DNA from: Gammaproteobacteria bacterium | Lineage (GTDB): Bacteria; Pseudomonadota; Gammaproteobacteria; PIVX01 | Length of the DNA: 47,582 nucleotides | NCBI GenBank assembly: GCA_003353785.1 | Contig: PIVX01000013.1 | Location: forward strand, 1-47,582 | Reading direction: 5' to 3' | Shown: piece after piece, positions 17,018-26,602 of the stretch | Layout of the letters: each line of letters starts with the position of its first letter | Position numbering within the stretch: position 1 is the stretch's first letter | Notes under the pieces: generated by a model | The model's database searches: none | Seen by the model: the letters and a program-made list of their open reading frames with translations, nothing else | What the model was told of the DNA's origin: nothing | Position numbers and translations under genes: made by a program

Positions 17018-17197
17018 TTTTAACGACTCCTAAGCATTAGATAAGCAAACTCTAGCTTGTTAACATATTTTGACACCAATTTGTCTAAAAATTAACATAT
17101 AATATAATAAAAATCAAACTATGCAGAACCACATGCCTATACTTTATCTAGACAAGCACGGTAAATACAACATAATCTATAAAAGGATTTATACATT

Positions 17198-19696
17198 TTG
17201 GAAACCTCTATTAGTATCGTTAATATTTCTATAATTATAATCTCCGTACTATCTATAGGAGCATTACTACTAGCATTCTCCTCCCACTTTGGTTTCCCTT
17301 TTACAATTGCGCTAGTGTTAGCTGGAATTGGCTTAACTAATATCCATGAATATGCCCCTGAAAATATACAAATAATATTCCAGTCAGATATTTCACCTAA
17401 TCTAATTTTATGTATTTGCTTACCTGCTTTAATATTTGAATCGGTATTTAACTTGCATGTAAAAGAATTGAAAAGCAATATAATGGCAATATTGTTCTTA
17501 GCAATCCCAGGATTACTTATCTCAACATTTATTATAGGGACAATTACACACTATCTAACGGGAATTAGTTTTGCTTATTCATTACTATTAGGTTCTATCC
17601 TAAGTGCAACAGATCCCGTAGCTGTGATATCTATATTCAAAAAACTAGGAGCCCCAAAAAAACTCACTATCTTAATAGAAGGAGAAAGCTTATTCAATGA
17701 TGCAACATCTATCGTCACATCTAAAATTATCTTATCAGTAATATTATCAGGCACATTCACTACACACCATATATTATCAGGTGTAGAGCATTTTCTCATA
17801 GAATTCTTAGGAGGACTTATTGTTGGAACAATAGTAGCATACGTTATCGGATGGATCTTAAGTAAAGTTGAACATAATAGAGAAATAGAAATCTCTTTAA
17901 CTATAATTTTAGCCTATGGCTCATTTATAATTGCACAGGAAATATTTCATGTAAGTGGTGTTACATCTACTGTCGCAGCCGGTTTAATCTTAGGAACCTG
18001 GGGATATACGAAAATTTCACCAGAAATTATTACATTTAATACAAAATTCTGGGAATTTCTAGCATATTCTGCTAATGCTCTTATTTTTCTTATTGTTGGG
18101 ATAAGTGTTAAAGTATCTAGCTTAATAACAAATTTTTGGAGTATCGTTATAGTTATAATAGCAATTTCAATATCCAGACTATTTGTAATATATGGTTTAG
18201 TTCCTCTAATAAACAAATTTCCCGGACAACCAAATATAAATATTCGCTATCAGACTATTATGTACTGGGGAGGATTAAGAGGGGCGATAGCACTAGCAAT
18301 AATTCTCAGCATTAATAAATTTGAATACTCTGAACTATTCACAACTATTATCCTAGGAATTGTACTATATACTCTTTTAGTACAAGGACTAACTATAGAA
18401 AAACTAGTAAAATACCTATCTCTAGATAAACTATCAATACCAGAAAAATTTTCCAGACTTCAAGCAATATTCATAGCAAAGAAAAAATCTATTTCTGCAG
18501 TAGATGAAATGCAAGAAATGGGGATGCTATCAATTAATACTGCCAATTCAGTTTATACCAAATATTATAAAGAACTAGATGATATAACTAATAAATTGAA
18601 TAAATTAAAAACTGGCAAATTTACTCTTGATGATGAAAAAATTTATTTATTTAAAAGGTGTTTTTCGGTAGAGCGTACCTTTTGTTATTCCATGTTTGCA
18701 AAAGGACATTTTGCAAACATCACATATAATAGACTTATATACCGCATAGATGAACAAATAAGCTATATTTCCAAAAGTAGTAATCTAAATAACCCAGAGT
18801 ATAAGTTTGTTCTCAATAAGGGAGGTAGTTTAAAGATAATAATAAAAAACATTAACAAGCTTAAAATTTTGACTAGACTATCCAATTATCTTAATGCTAA
18901 ATATATAGCATTAAATTATAAATTTGCTTGGGGCTCATATCATGGGGCTAAAAATGCTCTGTTACATATTAAAGAAATCAGAGCAAATAAAAATTTCAGT
19001 GATTCTGCTGTTGACGATGTGTATCACTATTTTGATAAATATCACTATGAAGCTAAAAAATATTTATTATCCATTACTTCTCAATTCCCAGAATTTGTTA
19101 CACACATGCAATCTAGACTCGCTGAGAGAATTCTATTGTCAGCAGAAATAAATTGTCTAAATGAGCAAATTATTTCTGGAACTTTACCTGAGGAACTAGC
19201 GCAAGACTTAAAAATACAAAAATATGATCAAATAACAAAGAGACGAGAGAGACCAGAAAAAATTGTCCACATAAACAACAAAGATCATTTCAAGAAAATA
19301 AATATTTTTAAAAATCTACCGAATTTTGAATTAGATCTCATAAAAAAATCATCCGAGGAGAGAATAATTAATATTGATAGCCTGGTAATTGCTCAAAACG
19401 ATAAATCAGACTATATATTTTTTATTACAAGTGGAATAGTCGATATTATTCATAACAAAAATAATTTTCAACACCACGTGGCTTCTCTATTAACTGGAAA
19501 TTATTTTAGTACTAACGATAATGAATCTTCAAGATATGATTACAAAACAACTACCCCATGTACAATAATATGCTTTAAGAAAAAAGACTTAAATGAAATA
19601 TTGGATAGTTGCCCCAATCTAAAAGATAATTTAGCAACATCTCAAGATAAACGCAAAAATTTGTTTGAAATAGATAAGACTAGACACTCTGATTAA
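17198..19696 (+). CDS. CPA1-type Na+/H+ antiporter with cNMP-binding-like C-terminus
   Basis: The gene begins with TTG after an AAGGA site. Residues about 1-410 form the 12-helix Na_H_Exchanger domain with LSATDPVAVISIF (near 129-141) and GESLFNDATSIV (near 161-172), the ion-binding D-P and N-D motifs, plus YWGGLRGAIALAI (near 353-365). A long charged helical region follows, and residues about 700-805 resemble a cyclic-nucleotide-binding domain (FKNLPNFELDLIKKSSEE, then YIFFITSGIVDII). The layout matches SOS1-like or bacterial CPA1-CNMP antiporters. It exports Na+ or protons at the inner membrane, possibly gated by a nucleotide. Confidence 0.88.
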   Translation: METSISIVNISIIIISVLSIGALLLAFSSHFGFPFTIALVLAGIGLTNIHEYAPENIQIIFQSDISPNLILCICLPALIFESVFNLHVKELKSNIMAILFLAIPGLLISTFIIGTITHYLTGISFAYSLLLGSILSATDPVAVISIFKKLGAPKKLTILIEGESLFNDATSIVTSKIILSVILSGTFTTHHILSGVEHFLIEFLGGLIVGTIVAYVIGWILSKVEHNREIEISLTIILAYGSFIIAQEIFHVSGVTSTVAAGLILGTWGYTKISPEIITFNTKFWEFLAYSANALIFLIVGISVKVSSLITNFWSIVIVIIAISISRLFVIYGLVPLINKFPGQPNINIRYQTIMYWGGLRGAIALAIILSINKFEYSELFTTIILGIVLYTLLVQGLTIEKLVKYLSLDKLSIPEKFSRLQAIFIAKKKSISAVDEMQEMGMLSINTANSVYTKYYKELDDITNKLNKLKTGKFTLDDEKIYLFKRCFSVERTFCYSMFAKGHFANITYNRLIYRIDEQISYISKSSNLNNPEYKFVLNKGGSLKIIIKNINKLKILTRLSNYLNAKYIALNYKFAWGSYHGAKNALLHIKEIRANKNFSDSAVDDVYHYFDKYHYEAKKYLLSITSQFPEFVTHMQSRLAERILLSAEINCLNEQIISGTLPEELAQDLKIQKYDQITKRRERPEKIVHINNKDHFKKINIFKNLPNFELDLIKKSSEERIINIDSLVIAQNDKSDYIFFITSGIVDIIHNKNNFQHHVASLLTGNYFSTNDNESSRYDYKTTTPCTIICFKKKDLNEILDSCPNLKDNLATSQDKRKNLFEIDKTRHSD

Positions 19697-19739
19697 GAAA
19701 ATTTTCTGATTGAGAACTAATTTAAATTATAAAAATAGC

Positions 19740-20426
19740 TTATTCTTCGCTACGATATCTATAATCTGGATTACATTTAATTACTCTCCAAGGTTCGTAT
19801 CTTTCACCATATATTGGTGGTGATATTGTCGCTTCTTCAACTCTACTAATAAAGGTGTCCCCAGTAATAAATATATTACCCCCCTTCATGAATCTACTCC
19901 ATTGTTCTTCTGACATGATATTTTTTTTTGTTAATATCCAATTCACAACTATTTCTGCCATTGCTCTATGATTCAAATTTCTAGAATTTAAGAAGGCTAT
20001 CTTACCATTGTTAGTTCTAGGTAAATGATACATTATAATAACATCCGGACTCATGTAAACTTGATCAGCAAAAAGTGCAATTATTGCCGCTAAACTTTCT
20101 GCATAGTCAACAATTTCTACAGTAATTTGTGCTGCAGAATTACGCATGGCATCAATAATTTTTACCCCCTCTTTAATACTACCTCCACAGCTCTTAACAT
20201 ATAAATATATTTGGTCGTTTCTCTTAGCATTATTCAAGGCTTCAATAAAATTCTTGCCTATGTCTTTATCAATAATACCTCGTATTACTATCTCTTTAGT
20301 ATATGAACCATATGTGTTTGTAATAGAAATAACACCTAAAACAAGCACACATGTTTTTATTATATAACCACACACTCTAGTTATTTTAATGATGAGGTAA
20401 AATTTATTTTTAGTTTTACAATACAT
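19740..20426 (-). CDS. Membrane-anchored ClpP-like serine protease
   Basis: I chose the ATG at 20426 (MYCKTKNKFYLI); the reading frame is open up to 20498. An N-terminal transmembrane segment (VCGYIIKTCVLVLGVISI) is followed by a ClpP/crotonase-fold protease domain: EIVIRGIIDKDIGKNFIEAL, YLYVKSCGGSIKEG (the oxyanion S-x-G-G loop), IVDYAESLAAIIALFAD with the nucleophile Ser, and VIIMYHLPR with the catalytic His. These match the ClpP order. No Clp ATPase gene is nearby, and the anchor suggests a periplasmic or membrane-facing enzyme rather than a cytosolic ClpP. It diverges from the patatin gene. Confidence 0.72.
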   Translation of the reverse strand: MYCKTKNKFYLIIKITRVCGYIIKTCVLVLGVISITNTYGSYTKEIVIRGIIDKDIGKNFIEALNNAKRNDQIYLYVKSCGGSIKEGVKIIDAMRNSAAQITVEIVDYAESLAAIIALFADQVYMSPDVIIMYHLPRTNNGKIAFLNSRNLNHRAMAEIVVNWILTKKNIMSEEQWSRFMKGGNIFITGDTFISRVEEATISPPIYGERYEPWRVIKCNPDYRYRSEE

Positions 20427-20585
20427 TATAATGTTTCTATCAAAAGTATAATTTATTATAGTCATTAATGAATTATTTGGATCCTGGAAATTATACACTT
20501 AGCTATGGTTCAAGCACCAATATAATCAATAGCATATTCAAAATCAGCTTGCTAATTCTAGTATTAATATTTTAAATATTCACCA

Positions 20586-20605
20586 ATATACAAAAGTTTG
20601 TATAT
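20586..20605. promoter_or_regulatory. Inverted repeat upstream of the patatin gene
   Basis: ATATACAAA and TTTGTATAT flank a 2-base centre, giving a near-perfect dyad that ends 15 bases before the patatin ATG. It lies in the divergent spacer with the ClpP-like protease gene. This position suits an operator, but the regulator is unknown. Confidence 0.4.
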
Positions 20606-20619
20606 GCTACACTTTATAT

Positions 20620-23490
20620 ATGCCTAAAAATATACAAAAGCTAAAACCAAGTGTAAATAGAGAATGGAAAAGAAGTATTCTTGATATTAGGGCTCCATAC
20701 AATCCATTACTTGTATACAATATCCAAACAAAACCAACTTGTGCTGTTTTTGAAGGAGGAGGAGTAAAAGGAATTGCATATGTAGGTGCTTTAGAAAAGT
20801 TACATGAACAAGACATGTTGTCTGGTTTGGAGTATGTTGCTGGTAGTTCAGCTGGAGGTATTACAGCCTTTTTACTAGGAATAGGACATTCACCTGATCA
20901 AGTTAAAAGAATTATGGATGAAGATGTAGATTTCGAAGCTTTCGTTACTGACGGTGATAAAAAATGGTGGGATCCCGCCGGAATTGTAAATAAATTTAAT
21001 AGCTTACATAAATTAATAAGTAAAGACACTCACGGCTTAGTATCTGGGGACAATTATACAAATTTAATAGAAAAATTATTAGTAGACCAAATGAAGAAAA
21101 AATTTGAAGAAAAATTTGGTCCTGAAAATGCTCTAGATGAATTAAAGAAATATTTCCCAAAGGCAAAGAATAACCAGTCATTCGAAGATATAGCAAAAAA
21201 TATGAGGTTCACCGAATTTAATGCAATTAGAAAAGCTAATCATCCTGAATTTGGTTTTATAGACATGAAATTCACCGGAACAAATCTTACTCAAAAAGAC
21301 GGTGTGATTTTTGGATCAGGAGAACACGCCAGAGAGAAAAATTTTAGAATTGTTGATGCTGTTAGAATAACTGGATCATTCCCTGGGATGTTTGCTGCTG
21401 TCCCTGTGAAAAACCCTAATACTGGAGTAGTTGATCTTTATGTTGACGGCGGTCTATGTAATAATTTTCCCTCACAAATATTTGATGATGAGGTATATTT
21501 GCCAGTCGGACATAAGGCAACAAGAAATTTAGCAAATCCTGGCATGATAGGTTTCCTAGTTGACAGCAAAGAGGAAATAGAAAGTAAAATATGGCATAAG
21601 TCCGTAAAGTCTAAAGCTAAAAAAAGCTCACTTCTATCATACCTAGGCAGTCTTATATCAGGAATGCAAATTAATACGGCGGCTATTGAGAAACACGATA
21701 CTAGAATTATTCAGATCTACGATAAGGGTATATCAACATTAAAATTCGATATAAATGAAGAGGAAACAGAACAACTGATCCAATCAGGTAGAAACGCCGC
21801 CTCGGCATGGATAAACAACTATCGCTCAGAACCAATCCTTGACTTTGACTATCATACGGATCTACACGCCAAATATATAGGATTAACAAATGACGAATAC
21901 CTAGACTGTGCTAATATGCTATTTGAAGCATACGAAGGACTAGAAGATAAATCAGCCAAAATAGAACAGCGCCCTAACATTATAGAGCTTAGAAGCTTAC
22001 TAAAAACAGCAGGATTGGAAGAAGATATATTGAGTTTTACTAACAAAAGAGCCCTTGCCAGAATACTAAAAAGAGCGAATCCAAAAAATAAGCTAAAACT
22101 TAAACAAGACTTAGACAATATTAGAAATCTATTTGAAAGAAAACCAAGTCTATATGCAAATATTAATTCGCTTGGCATTATTGAAGAAAGATTATCCCAG
22201 ATAAATAATGAATTTAATGCAATATGCGACCACTGCACTATAGACACATTAAATGAGGTAGGCATTAGATTATTAGATGACCGTAAAAAAAATATTTTAA
22301 AAATTATCAACAAAGTAAGTGAACATCATATACTGGTCAGAAAAACAAGGCTGGAGCGGAAGAAGTCTACCATGCATAGTAAATTACATGCTGTTCCAGA
22401 AGAAGAGACAGAAGATTTTGTAAAAAAATTACAAAATTTACTAAAAAAAAGCAAATATGTTAATTGTCAAAATATTCTTTCAAAATACAAAGCCAATCTG
22501 AAAAACTTAGAAAAAATAATAAGAATAAATGGCGGCATCATGAAGTTGCATAGAGAACATAAGATGACTCTAAAGCGAGAGACAAAATTTCTATCACATA
22601 AAATCGAAGCTATTAAAACGATAAAAAAATATGATATTGAACATGAAAAGAAAAGAAAGAAAATGAAAAAAACCTTCGCTAATATACCAGAATTAGATCT
22701 GAAAAGAAAATTATCTGTTCTTGACAAAACATATAAAACTAAAAAAAACAAACTCCGAGATTCTCTTTATAAGCTCAAGAAAGAAAGTTATGGCAAAGAC
22801 ACATTAGGCAAAGATGAGAAAAACGACATAAAAAAAGATTTGAATTTACTGAGCGCTTTTGAAATGGAGAAAAGGCAGTTAGTATCAATTGACCTAGATC
22901 AGGTTAAATCAAATCTGGAGTTAGAGCTTAGAACTAAGAAAACAAGGATAGAAACTATAGACCAACAACTATCCAGCCTAACAAAAGAAAATGAAAATAT
23001 CATAAACAAAAAATATATGTTTAAGAAACAGATCGGCATGTATAATACTGCTGCTGATTTTGAAAATCTACGAGTAATGAGAAGATTAATAGATATAAAT
23101 TCTAAACTTACCGAGTATATAGATAAGAAAAGTAATAAGCTAACAAGATTTTTAGAATATTTCTCTACTAATATTATTAAAACAGATACAGCTCTATTCC
23201 CAGGCAAAGCATATCTTATTCATAAAGCAAAACAACAACAACACCAACTCCAAGAAGTTCTAAAAGACATTCAAGAAAACTGGTCTGCTAGTAGCATTGA
23301 TAAATACGAACAACACTTTAATGTCTACAAGAATGTGCTAACAGACGATTTATCAGCATATAAAACCATTTTCTGGGGAGACTCTCATAAAGAACTAATG
23401 CAGATATTAACAGAACATGAACGATCTAATGAATACTTCGACCAGAGTGAGCTAGTTTTCGTAGACCCCACAAAACTATCATCAAATTAA
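20620..23490 (+). CDS. Patatin-like phospholipase with long coiled-coil tail (effector candidate)
   Basis: The 956-residue protein has no signal peptide. Residues about 38-400 are a patatin domain: oxyanion loop EGGGVKGIAYVGAL (45-58), nucleophile motif GSSAGG (Ser77) and the catalytic Asp in VDGGLCNNFP (Asp276). The lysine-rich remainder (about 420-956) is predicted to be almost all coiled coil. Patatins hydrolyse acyl chains of phospholipids; intracellular bacteria deliver such enzymes (ExoU, VpdA-C) into host cells. The lack of a Sec signal, the huge tail and the IcmX-like gene nearby make it a likely Dot/Icm effector, which is inference. The last 30 residues are hydrophilic, with several Glu. 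Confidence 0.85.
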   Translation: MPKNIQKLKPSVNREWKRSILDIRAPYNPLLVYNIQTKPTCAVFEGGGVKGIAYVGALEKLHEQDMLSGLEYVAGSSAGGITAFLLGIGHSPDQVKRIMDEDVDFEAFVTDGDKKWWDPAGIVNKFNSLHKLISKDTHGLVSGDNYTNLIEKLLVDQMKKKFEEKFGPENALDELKKYFPKAKNNQSFEDIAKNMRFTEFNAIRKANHPEFGFIDMKFTGTNLTQKDGVIFGSGEHAREKNFRIVDAVRITGSFPGMFAAVPVKNPNTGVVDLYVDGGLCNNFPSQIFDDEVYLPVGHKATRNLANPGMIGFLVDSKEEIESKIWHKSVKSKAKKSSLLSYLGSLISGMQINTAAIEKHDTRIIQIYDKGISTLKFDINEEETEQLIQSGRNAASAWINNYRSEPILDFDYHTDLHAKYIGLTNDEYLDCANMLFEAYEGLEDKSAKIEQRPNIIELRSLLKTAGLEEDILSFTNKRALARILKRANPKNKLKLKQDLDNIRNLFERKPSLYANINSLGIIEERLSQINNEFNAICDHCTIDTLNEVGIRLLDDRKKNILKIINKVSEHHILVRKTRLERKKSTMHSKLHAVPEEETEDFVKKLQNLLKKSKYVNCQNILSKYKANLKNLEKIIRINGGIMKLHREHKMTLKRETKFLSHKIEAIKTIKKYDIEHEKKRKKMKKTFANIPELDLKRKLSVLDKTYKTKKNKLRDSLYKLKKESYGKDTLGKDEKNDIKKDLNLLSAFEMEKRQLVSIDLDQVKSNLELELRTKKTRIETIDQQLSSLTKENENIINKKYMFKKQIGMYNTAADFENLRVMRRLIDINSKLTEYIDKKSNKLTRFLEYFSTNIIKTDTALFPGKAYLIHKAKQQQHQLQEVLKDIQENWSASSIDKYEQHFNVYKNVLTDDLSAYKTIFWGDSHKELMQILTEHERSNEYFDQSELVFVDPTKLSSN

Positions 23491-23571
23491 ATTACAGCAA
23501 TCAAAAAAAATAATTTGTATAAAAATATACTTCCACTTCTATTATTCATAATAATCATATAAAAATTTAAC

Positions 23572-23600
23572 TTGACCCAATATATATAGAACTTCATAAA
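23572..23600 (+). promoter_or_regulatory. Candidate promoter upstream of kdsB
   Basis: TTGACC (23572-23577) lies 17 bases before CATAAA (23595-23600), a moderate sigma70 match about 40 bases upstream of the kdsB start. It would drive the run kdsB to pabB. Confidence 0.35.
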
Positions 23601-23642
23601 ACTTTCTGATATTATCGTTTTAATTTGATATGAGATTATTAT

Positions 23643-24428
23643 ATGATGAAATCTGTTATTTTTATTCCATCCCGTAAAGAGTCAACACGTTTTCCCAATA
23701 AACCCATGGCCAAGATACTTGGAGAAACCTTAATTTATAGAGTATGGAGAATAGCTAAACAAGTAAAAAGTGCCTCAGATATTATTATCACTACAGACAG
23801 CATAGAAATAAAAGATCATTGTGAATCTTTTGGAGCCACTGTTATTCTAACATCTACAGATTGCATCAATGGAACCGACAGAATAGCAGAAGCATTTAAA
23901 ATATATAAACAAGAAATAGATATCGTTGTTAATTTTCAAGGAGATGCTCCATTAACACCTCCATGGATAATAGATAACGTATTACATGCTATGCAGAAAG
24001 ACCCGAATATTCTTATCGCAACACCAATGCATGCGCTAACTGGGCAAGAATTACATAGGTTTTTAGATAACAAATCAAAAAAAAGCCTAACTGGTACTAC
24101 TGTTGTATTTGATAAAAATCACTATGCATTATATTTTTCTAAAGGAGTTATTCCAAATTATAGAACGCCTCAGAATATTAATACGCTATTCCAGCATATT
24201 GGTCTATATGCCTACAAATCTGAAACTTTAATGAAACTCCAATCTATCCCTCCAAGTAACTTAGAGCAAATAGAAGGGCTAGAACAATTAAGAGCTTTGG
24301 AAAATCATATACCAATAAAAATGGTTGAAGTAGATCTTAAAGATCGCTCTAGTTGGTCTGTTGATCATAAAAATGATGTTAAGATAGTTGAAAAAATCAT
24401 ACAAGCAGAGGGCGAACTTGTATTATGA
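23643..24428 (+). CDS. kdsB: 3-deoxy-manno-octulosonate cytidylyltransferase
   Basis: The 261-residue protein has the family start VIFIPSRKESTRFPNKPMAKI (CTP-binding loop, here with I-P-S-R-K-E-S-T-R-F-P-x-K), NFQGDAPLTPPWII for the metal-binding Asp, an HIGLYAYKSETL segment and a DLKDRSSWSVDHKNDV C-terminus. KdsB activates KDO with CTP for lipid A-core synthesis, so the organism makes KDO-containing LPS. The second ATG codon (MKSVIF) is an equal start. Its stop overlaps the next start as ATGA, so the two genes are translationally coupled. Confidence 0.94.
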   Translation: MMKSVIFIPSRKESTRFPNKPMAKILGETLIYRVWRIAKQVKSASDIIITTDSIEIKDHCESFGATVILTSTDCINGTDRIAEAFKIYKQEIDIVVNFQGDAPLTPPWIIDNVLHAMQKDPNILIATPMHALTGQELHRFLDNKSKKSLTGTTVVFDKNHYALYFSKGVIPNYRTPQNINTLFQHIGLYAYKSETLMKLQSIPPSNLEQIEGLEQLRALENHIPIKMVEVDLKDRSSWSVDHKNDVKIVEKIIQAEGELVL

Positions 24429-25042
24429 TGATATATTTTATACGTCATGGTAACACTTTCAATGATACAGAATTAGCTAGGCAGGTTGGTTGCAAAACTA
24501 ACCTGCCACTAACAAAGAGAGGCGAAGAACAAATACATACTCTTAAAAAACACTTCATTTCTAATAATATTGATTTTTATAATTATTATTGCGGGCCCTT
24601 AACAAGACATATTCAATCTGCAAAAATATTGTCCAAACAACATAAAATAAATATTGTGCAAGAATTAAACGAAATAGACTATGGAACATGGGAAAACTTA
24701 ACTAGTGCTGAAATACAAAATAAATGGCCAAATGAGTATAAAAAGTGGCAAGAACAAGCGATATGGCCAAGCCAGATATTCTACGGAGATGAATCTACTC
24801 ATATTAATAACCTAAAACTGCTAATTACAAATATTTCTTACAACAATTCTACTGACTCCAATATCTTAGTTATGTCAAGCCAGGGAATAATTAGATATTT
24901 ATTATATTTATCAGGAGATTGGCCAAACATAGTAAAGCATAAAAAAATACAAGAATATAAAGTTTCCCCTTCTAATTATTGCATAGTAGAAACCAACAAA
25001 GAAAATGTAAATATCATAAGCTGGAATAATTCAACAACCTAA
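24425..25042 (+). CDS. Histidine phosphatase (phosphoglycerate mutase-like) family protein
   Basis: The 205-residue protein begins with the catalytic IYFIRHGNTFND motif (RHG, residues 6-8), has CGPLTRHIQSAKIL (near 55-68; the typical S-P-x-x-R-x-x-x-T-A has changed), DYGTWENLT with the acid residue, and MSSQGIIRYLL near residue 155, where the usual second histidine (S-H-G-G/x-x-I-R) is Gln. The missing second His could mean reduced activity. It is coupled to kdsB by ATGA overlap, a pairing that suggests a phosphomonoester step in sugar metabolism. Confidence 0.85.
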   Translation: MMIYFIRHGNTFNDTELARQVGCKTNLPLTKRGEEQIHTLKKHFISNNIDFYNYYCGPLTRHIQSAKILSKQHKINIVQELNEIDYGTWENLTSAEIQNKWPNEYKKWQEQAIWPSQIFYGDESTHINNLKLLITNISYNNSTDSNILVMSSQGIIRYLLYLSGDWPNIVKHKKIQEYKVSPSNYCIVETNKENVNIISWNNSTT

Positions 25043-25095
25043 TTCAATATCAATAAACTAGTTTTCTAAAATAATATAAGATACAATTCTTGTTT

Positions 25096-26079
25096 ATGAG
25101 TACAGAACATCAAAATAGAATAATTCATAGCAATATAGAGTCTTTAAAACAACAATCAAGAAGCTTTGCAATACCAATATTAAAACTAGATTTTTATCTC
25201 CAAAAACCAATAATGGCTGAGTATAATTTGAACAAAAGCATAGATACTATAGAAGATTCACTTGTATTAGATGCCGATGAAAAAAAATATTTAATTGATG
25301 AATTTTGTAATTCTTTATCTAATGGAACTATTTCTAACATTGTTAAAAAAAGAATGCTAGATATTACTCCAGAAAAAGAAAAATTTGTCTTCAAAAACTA
25401 TGCTGCAACCATCCATCTTTACAACTCTCTAAATTCAAAAGAAAAATATCTTACTTTATCAAAAACAATGGAAATGGCTCATGGGATGAAATATTTTTTG
25501 GATCACAAGATCAATACGATGGATGATCTAAACGAGTACTGTTACTACGTAGCAGGCACAGTTGGATTATATTTAGTGGAATTAATGCATTTACATCATT
25601 CATATGATAGTTCTACAATGACAAAACAACAAGAACAAGCCCTTGGATTTGGAAGATTTTTGCAAAAACTAAATATAATTAGAGATTTCCAAGAAGACCA
25701 GCTCAAAAACCAAGGATCTTTTTGGCCACAAGAAATATTAAACAATTATCCAAATAAAAAAAGTTGTTTAAATTTTCTGTGTCATGATACTTTATTAAAA
25801 GACGTTAAATCTGCCATAAATTTCTATAAAGACTTACCTGAATACAATAAGTCTTTTGACTCATTTATAAAATTTATCCTGTTCTCAGGTTTAGAATACA
25901 TAAAAATTCTAAGAAATAATAGTCAAGTATTCTCTAAAATTAAAGTGAAATTACCCAAACTAGCTATTACTTCTTTATATAAAAGAATATGTAATCTTAA
26001 CAAAGATAAGTTTCTTAAGAGCTGTTACAATATTCTTGAGCAAGAACTCGAAGTCTATAAAGTTCTATTATTAAATTAA
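25096..26079 (+). CDS. Squalene/phytoene synthase family protein
   Basis: The ATG at 25096 is preferred to a TTG two codons earlier. The 327-residue helical protein has both aspartate-rich motifs that bind diphosphate through Mg2+: NKSIDTIEDS near residue 50, and GRFLQKLNIIRDFQED near 190-205, plus the SFAIPILKL substrate-start motif. It condenses two prenyl diphosphates, most likely FPP to squalene or presqualene. No cyclase or hopanoid gene is in this window. It sits in a same-strand run between the phosphatase and ubiC, 13 bases before the latter. Confidence 0.87.
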   Translation: MSTEHQNRIIHSNIESLKQQSRSFAIPILKLDFYLQKPIMAEYNLNKSIDTIEDSLVLDADEKKYLIDEFCNSLSNGTISNIVKKRMLDITPEKEKFVFKNYAATIHLYNSLNSKEKYLTLSKTMEMAHGMKYFLDHKINTMDDLNEYCYYVAGTVGLYLVELMHLHHSYDSSTMTKQQEQALGFGRFLQKLNIIRDFQEDQLKNQGSFWPQEILNNYPNKKSCLNFLCHDTLLKDVKSAINFYKDLPEYNKSFDSFIKFILFSGLEYIKILRNNSQVFSKIKVKLPKLAITSLYKRICNLNKDKFLKSCYNILEQELEVYKVLLLN

Positions 26080-26092
26080 AGTTTGGAATAAC

Positions 26093-26602
26093 ATGCCAGA
26101 TCCTACAGTAAACAATATCACAGTTCTAAATAAATCTGCTCCTTCTCATATTGTATCATGGCTCAAATATACTAAATGTATAACACAATATTGTAAGGAA
26201 TTCGGCCTATCCTATAATTTAAAATTATTAGAACAGTATTTAAAAGAAGATAAGCAAATATTTATCAGAAAAACTATCAGTTTCATAGAAGATAAACCAG
26301 CAATTCTTGCTGAAACTACATTAAATTATTCAGCATATCAAGAATTTAAAAATATATTAGATAACCTTAACAATAAACCAATTGGAGAAAATTTATTATT
26401 TACTAAACATAGTATAAGAGAACCTTTTAAATATAGCATGCTTACACCTGAAAACCATGAATATGATGATACATTACATCAATACACAAATGACACCAAA
26501 ACTATATTTAAAAGAACATCCATTTTTAGAGTCAGAGAACATAAAATAAATTTACAAGAACATTTCCTCCCTACTATTACAAAAAATAGCCCCCAATGCT
26601 AA
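26093..26602 (+). CDS. ubiC: Chorismate lyase (UbiC)-like
   Basis: The 169-residue protein matches UbiC in length and in the order of its motifs: a WLKYTKCITQYCKEF start, FIRKTISFIEDKPAILAET (near 66-84; compare V-R-E-V-x-L...P-W-V-x-A-R-T), NNKPIGENLLFTKHSIRE (near 101-118; compare L-G-x-x-P-L-G-x-x-L-F) and FKRTSIFRVREHKINLQEHFLP (compare R-R-S-x-F...L-L-V-x-E-x-F-L-P). UbiC converts chorismate to 4-hydroxybenzoate and pyruvate, the first step to ubiquinone. The sequence is divergent, so this call is from pattern rather than identity. It overlaps pabB by 7 bases. Confidence 0.78.
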   Translation: MPDPTVNNITVLNKSAPSHIVSWLKYTKCITQYCKEFGLSYNLKLLEQYLKEDKQIFIRKTISFIEDKPAILAETTLNYSAYQEFKNILDNLNNKPIGENLLFTKHSIREPFKYSMLTPENHEYDDTLHQYTNDTKTIFKRTSIFRVREHKINLQEHFLPTITKNSPQC

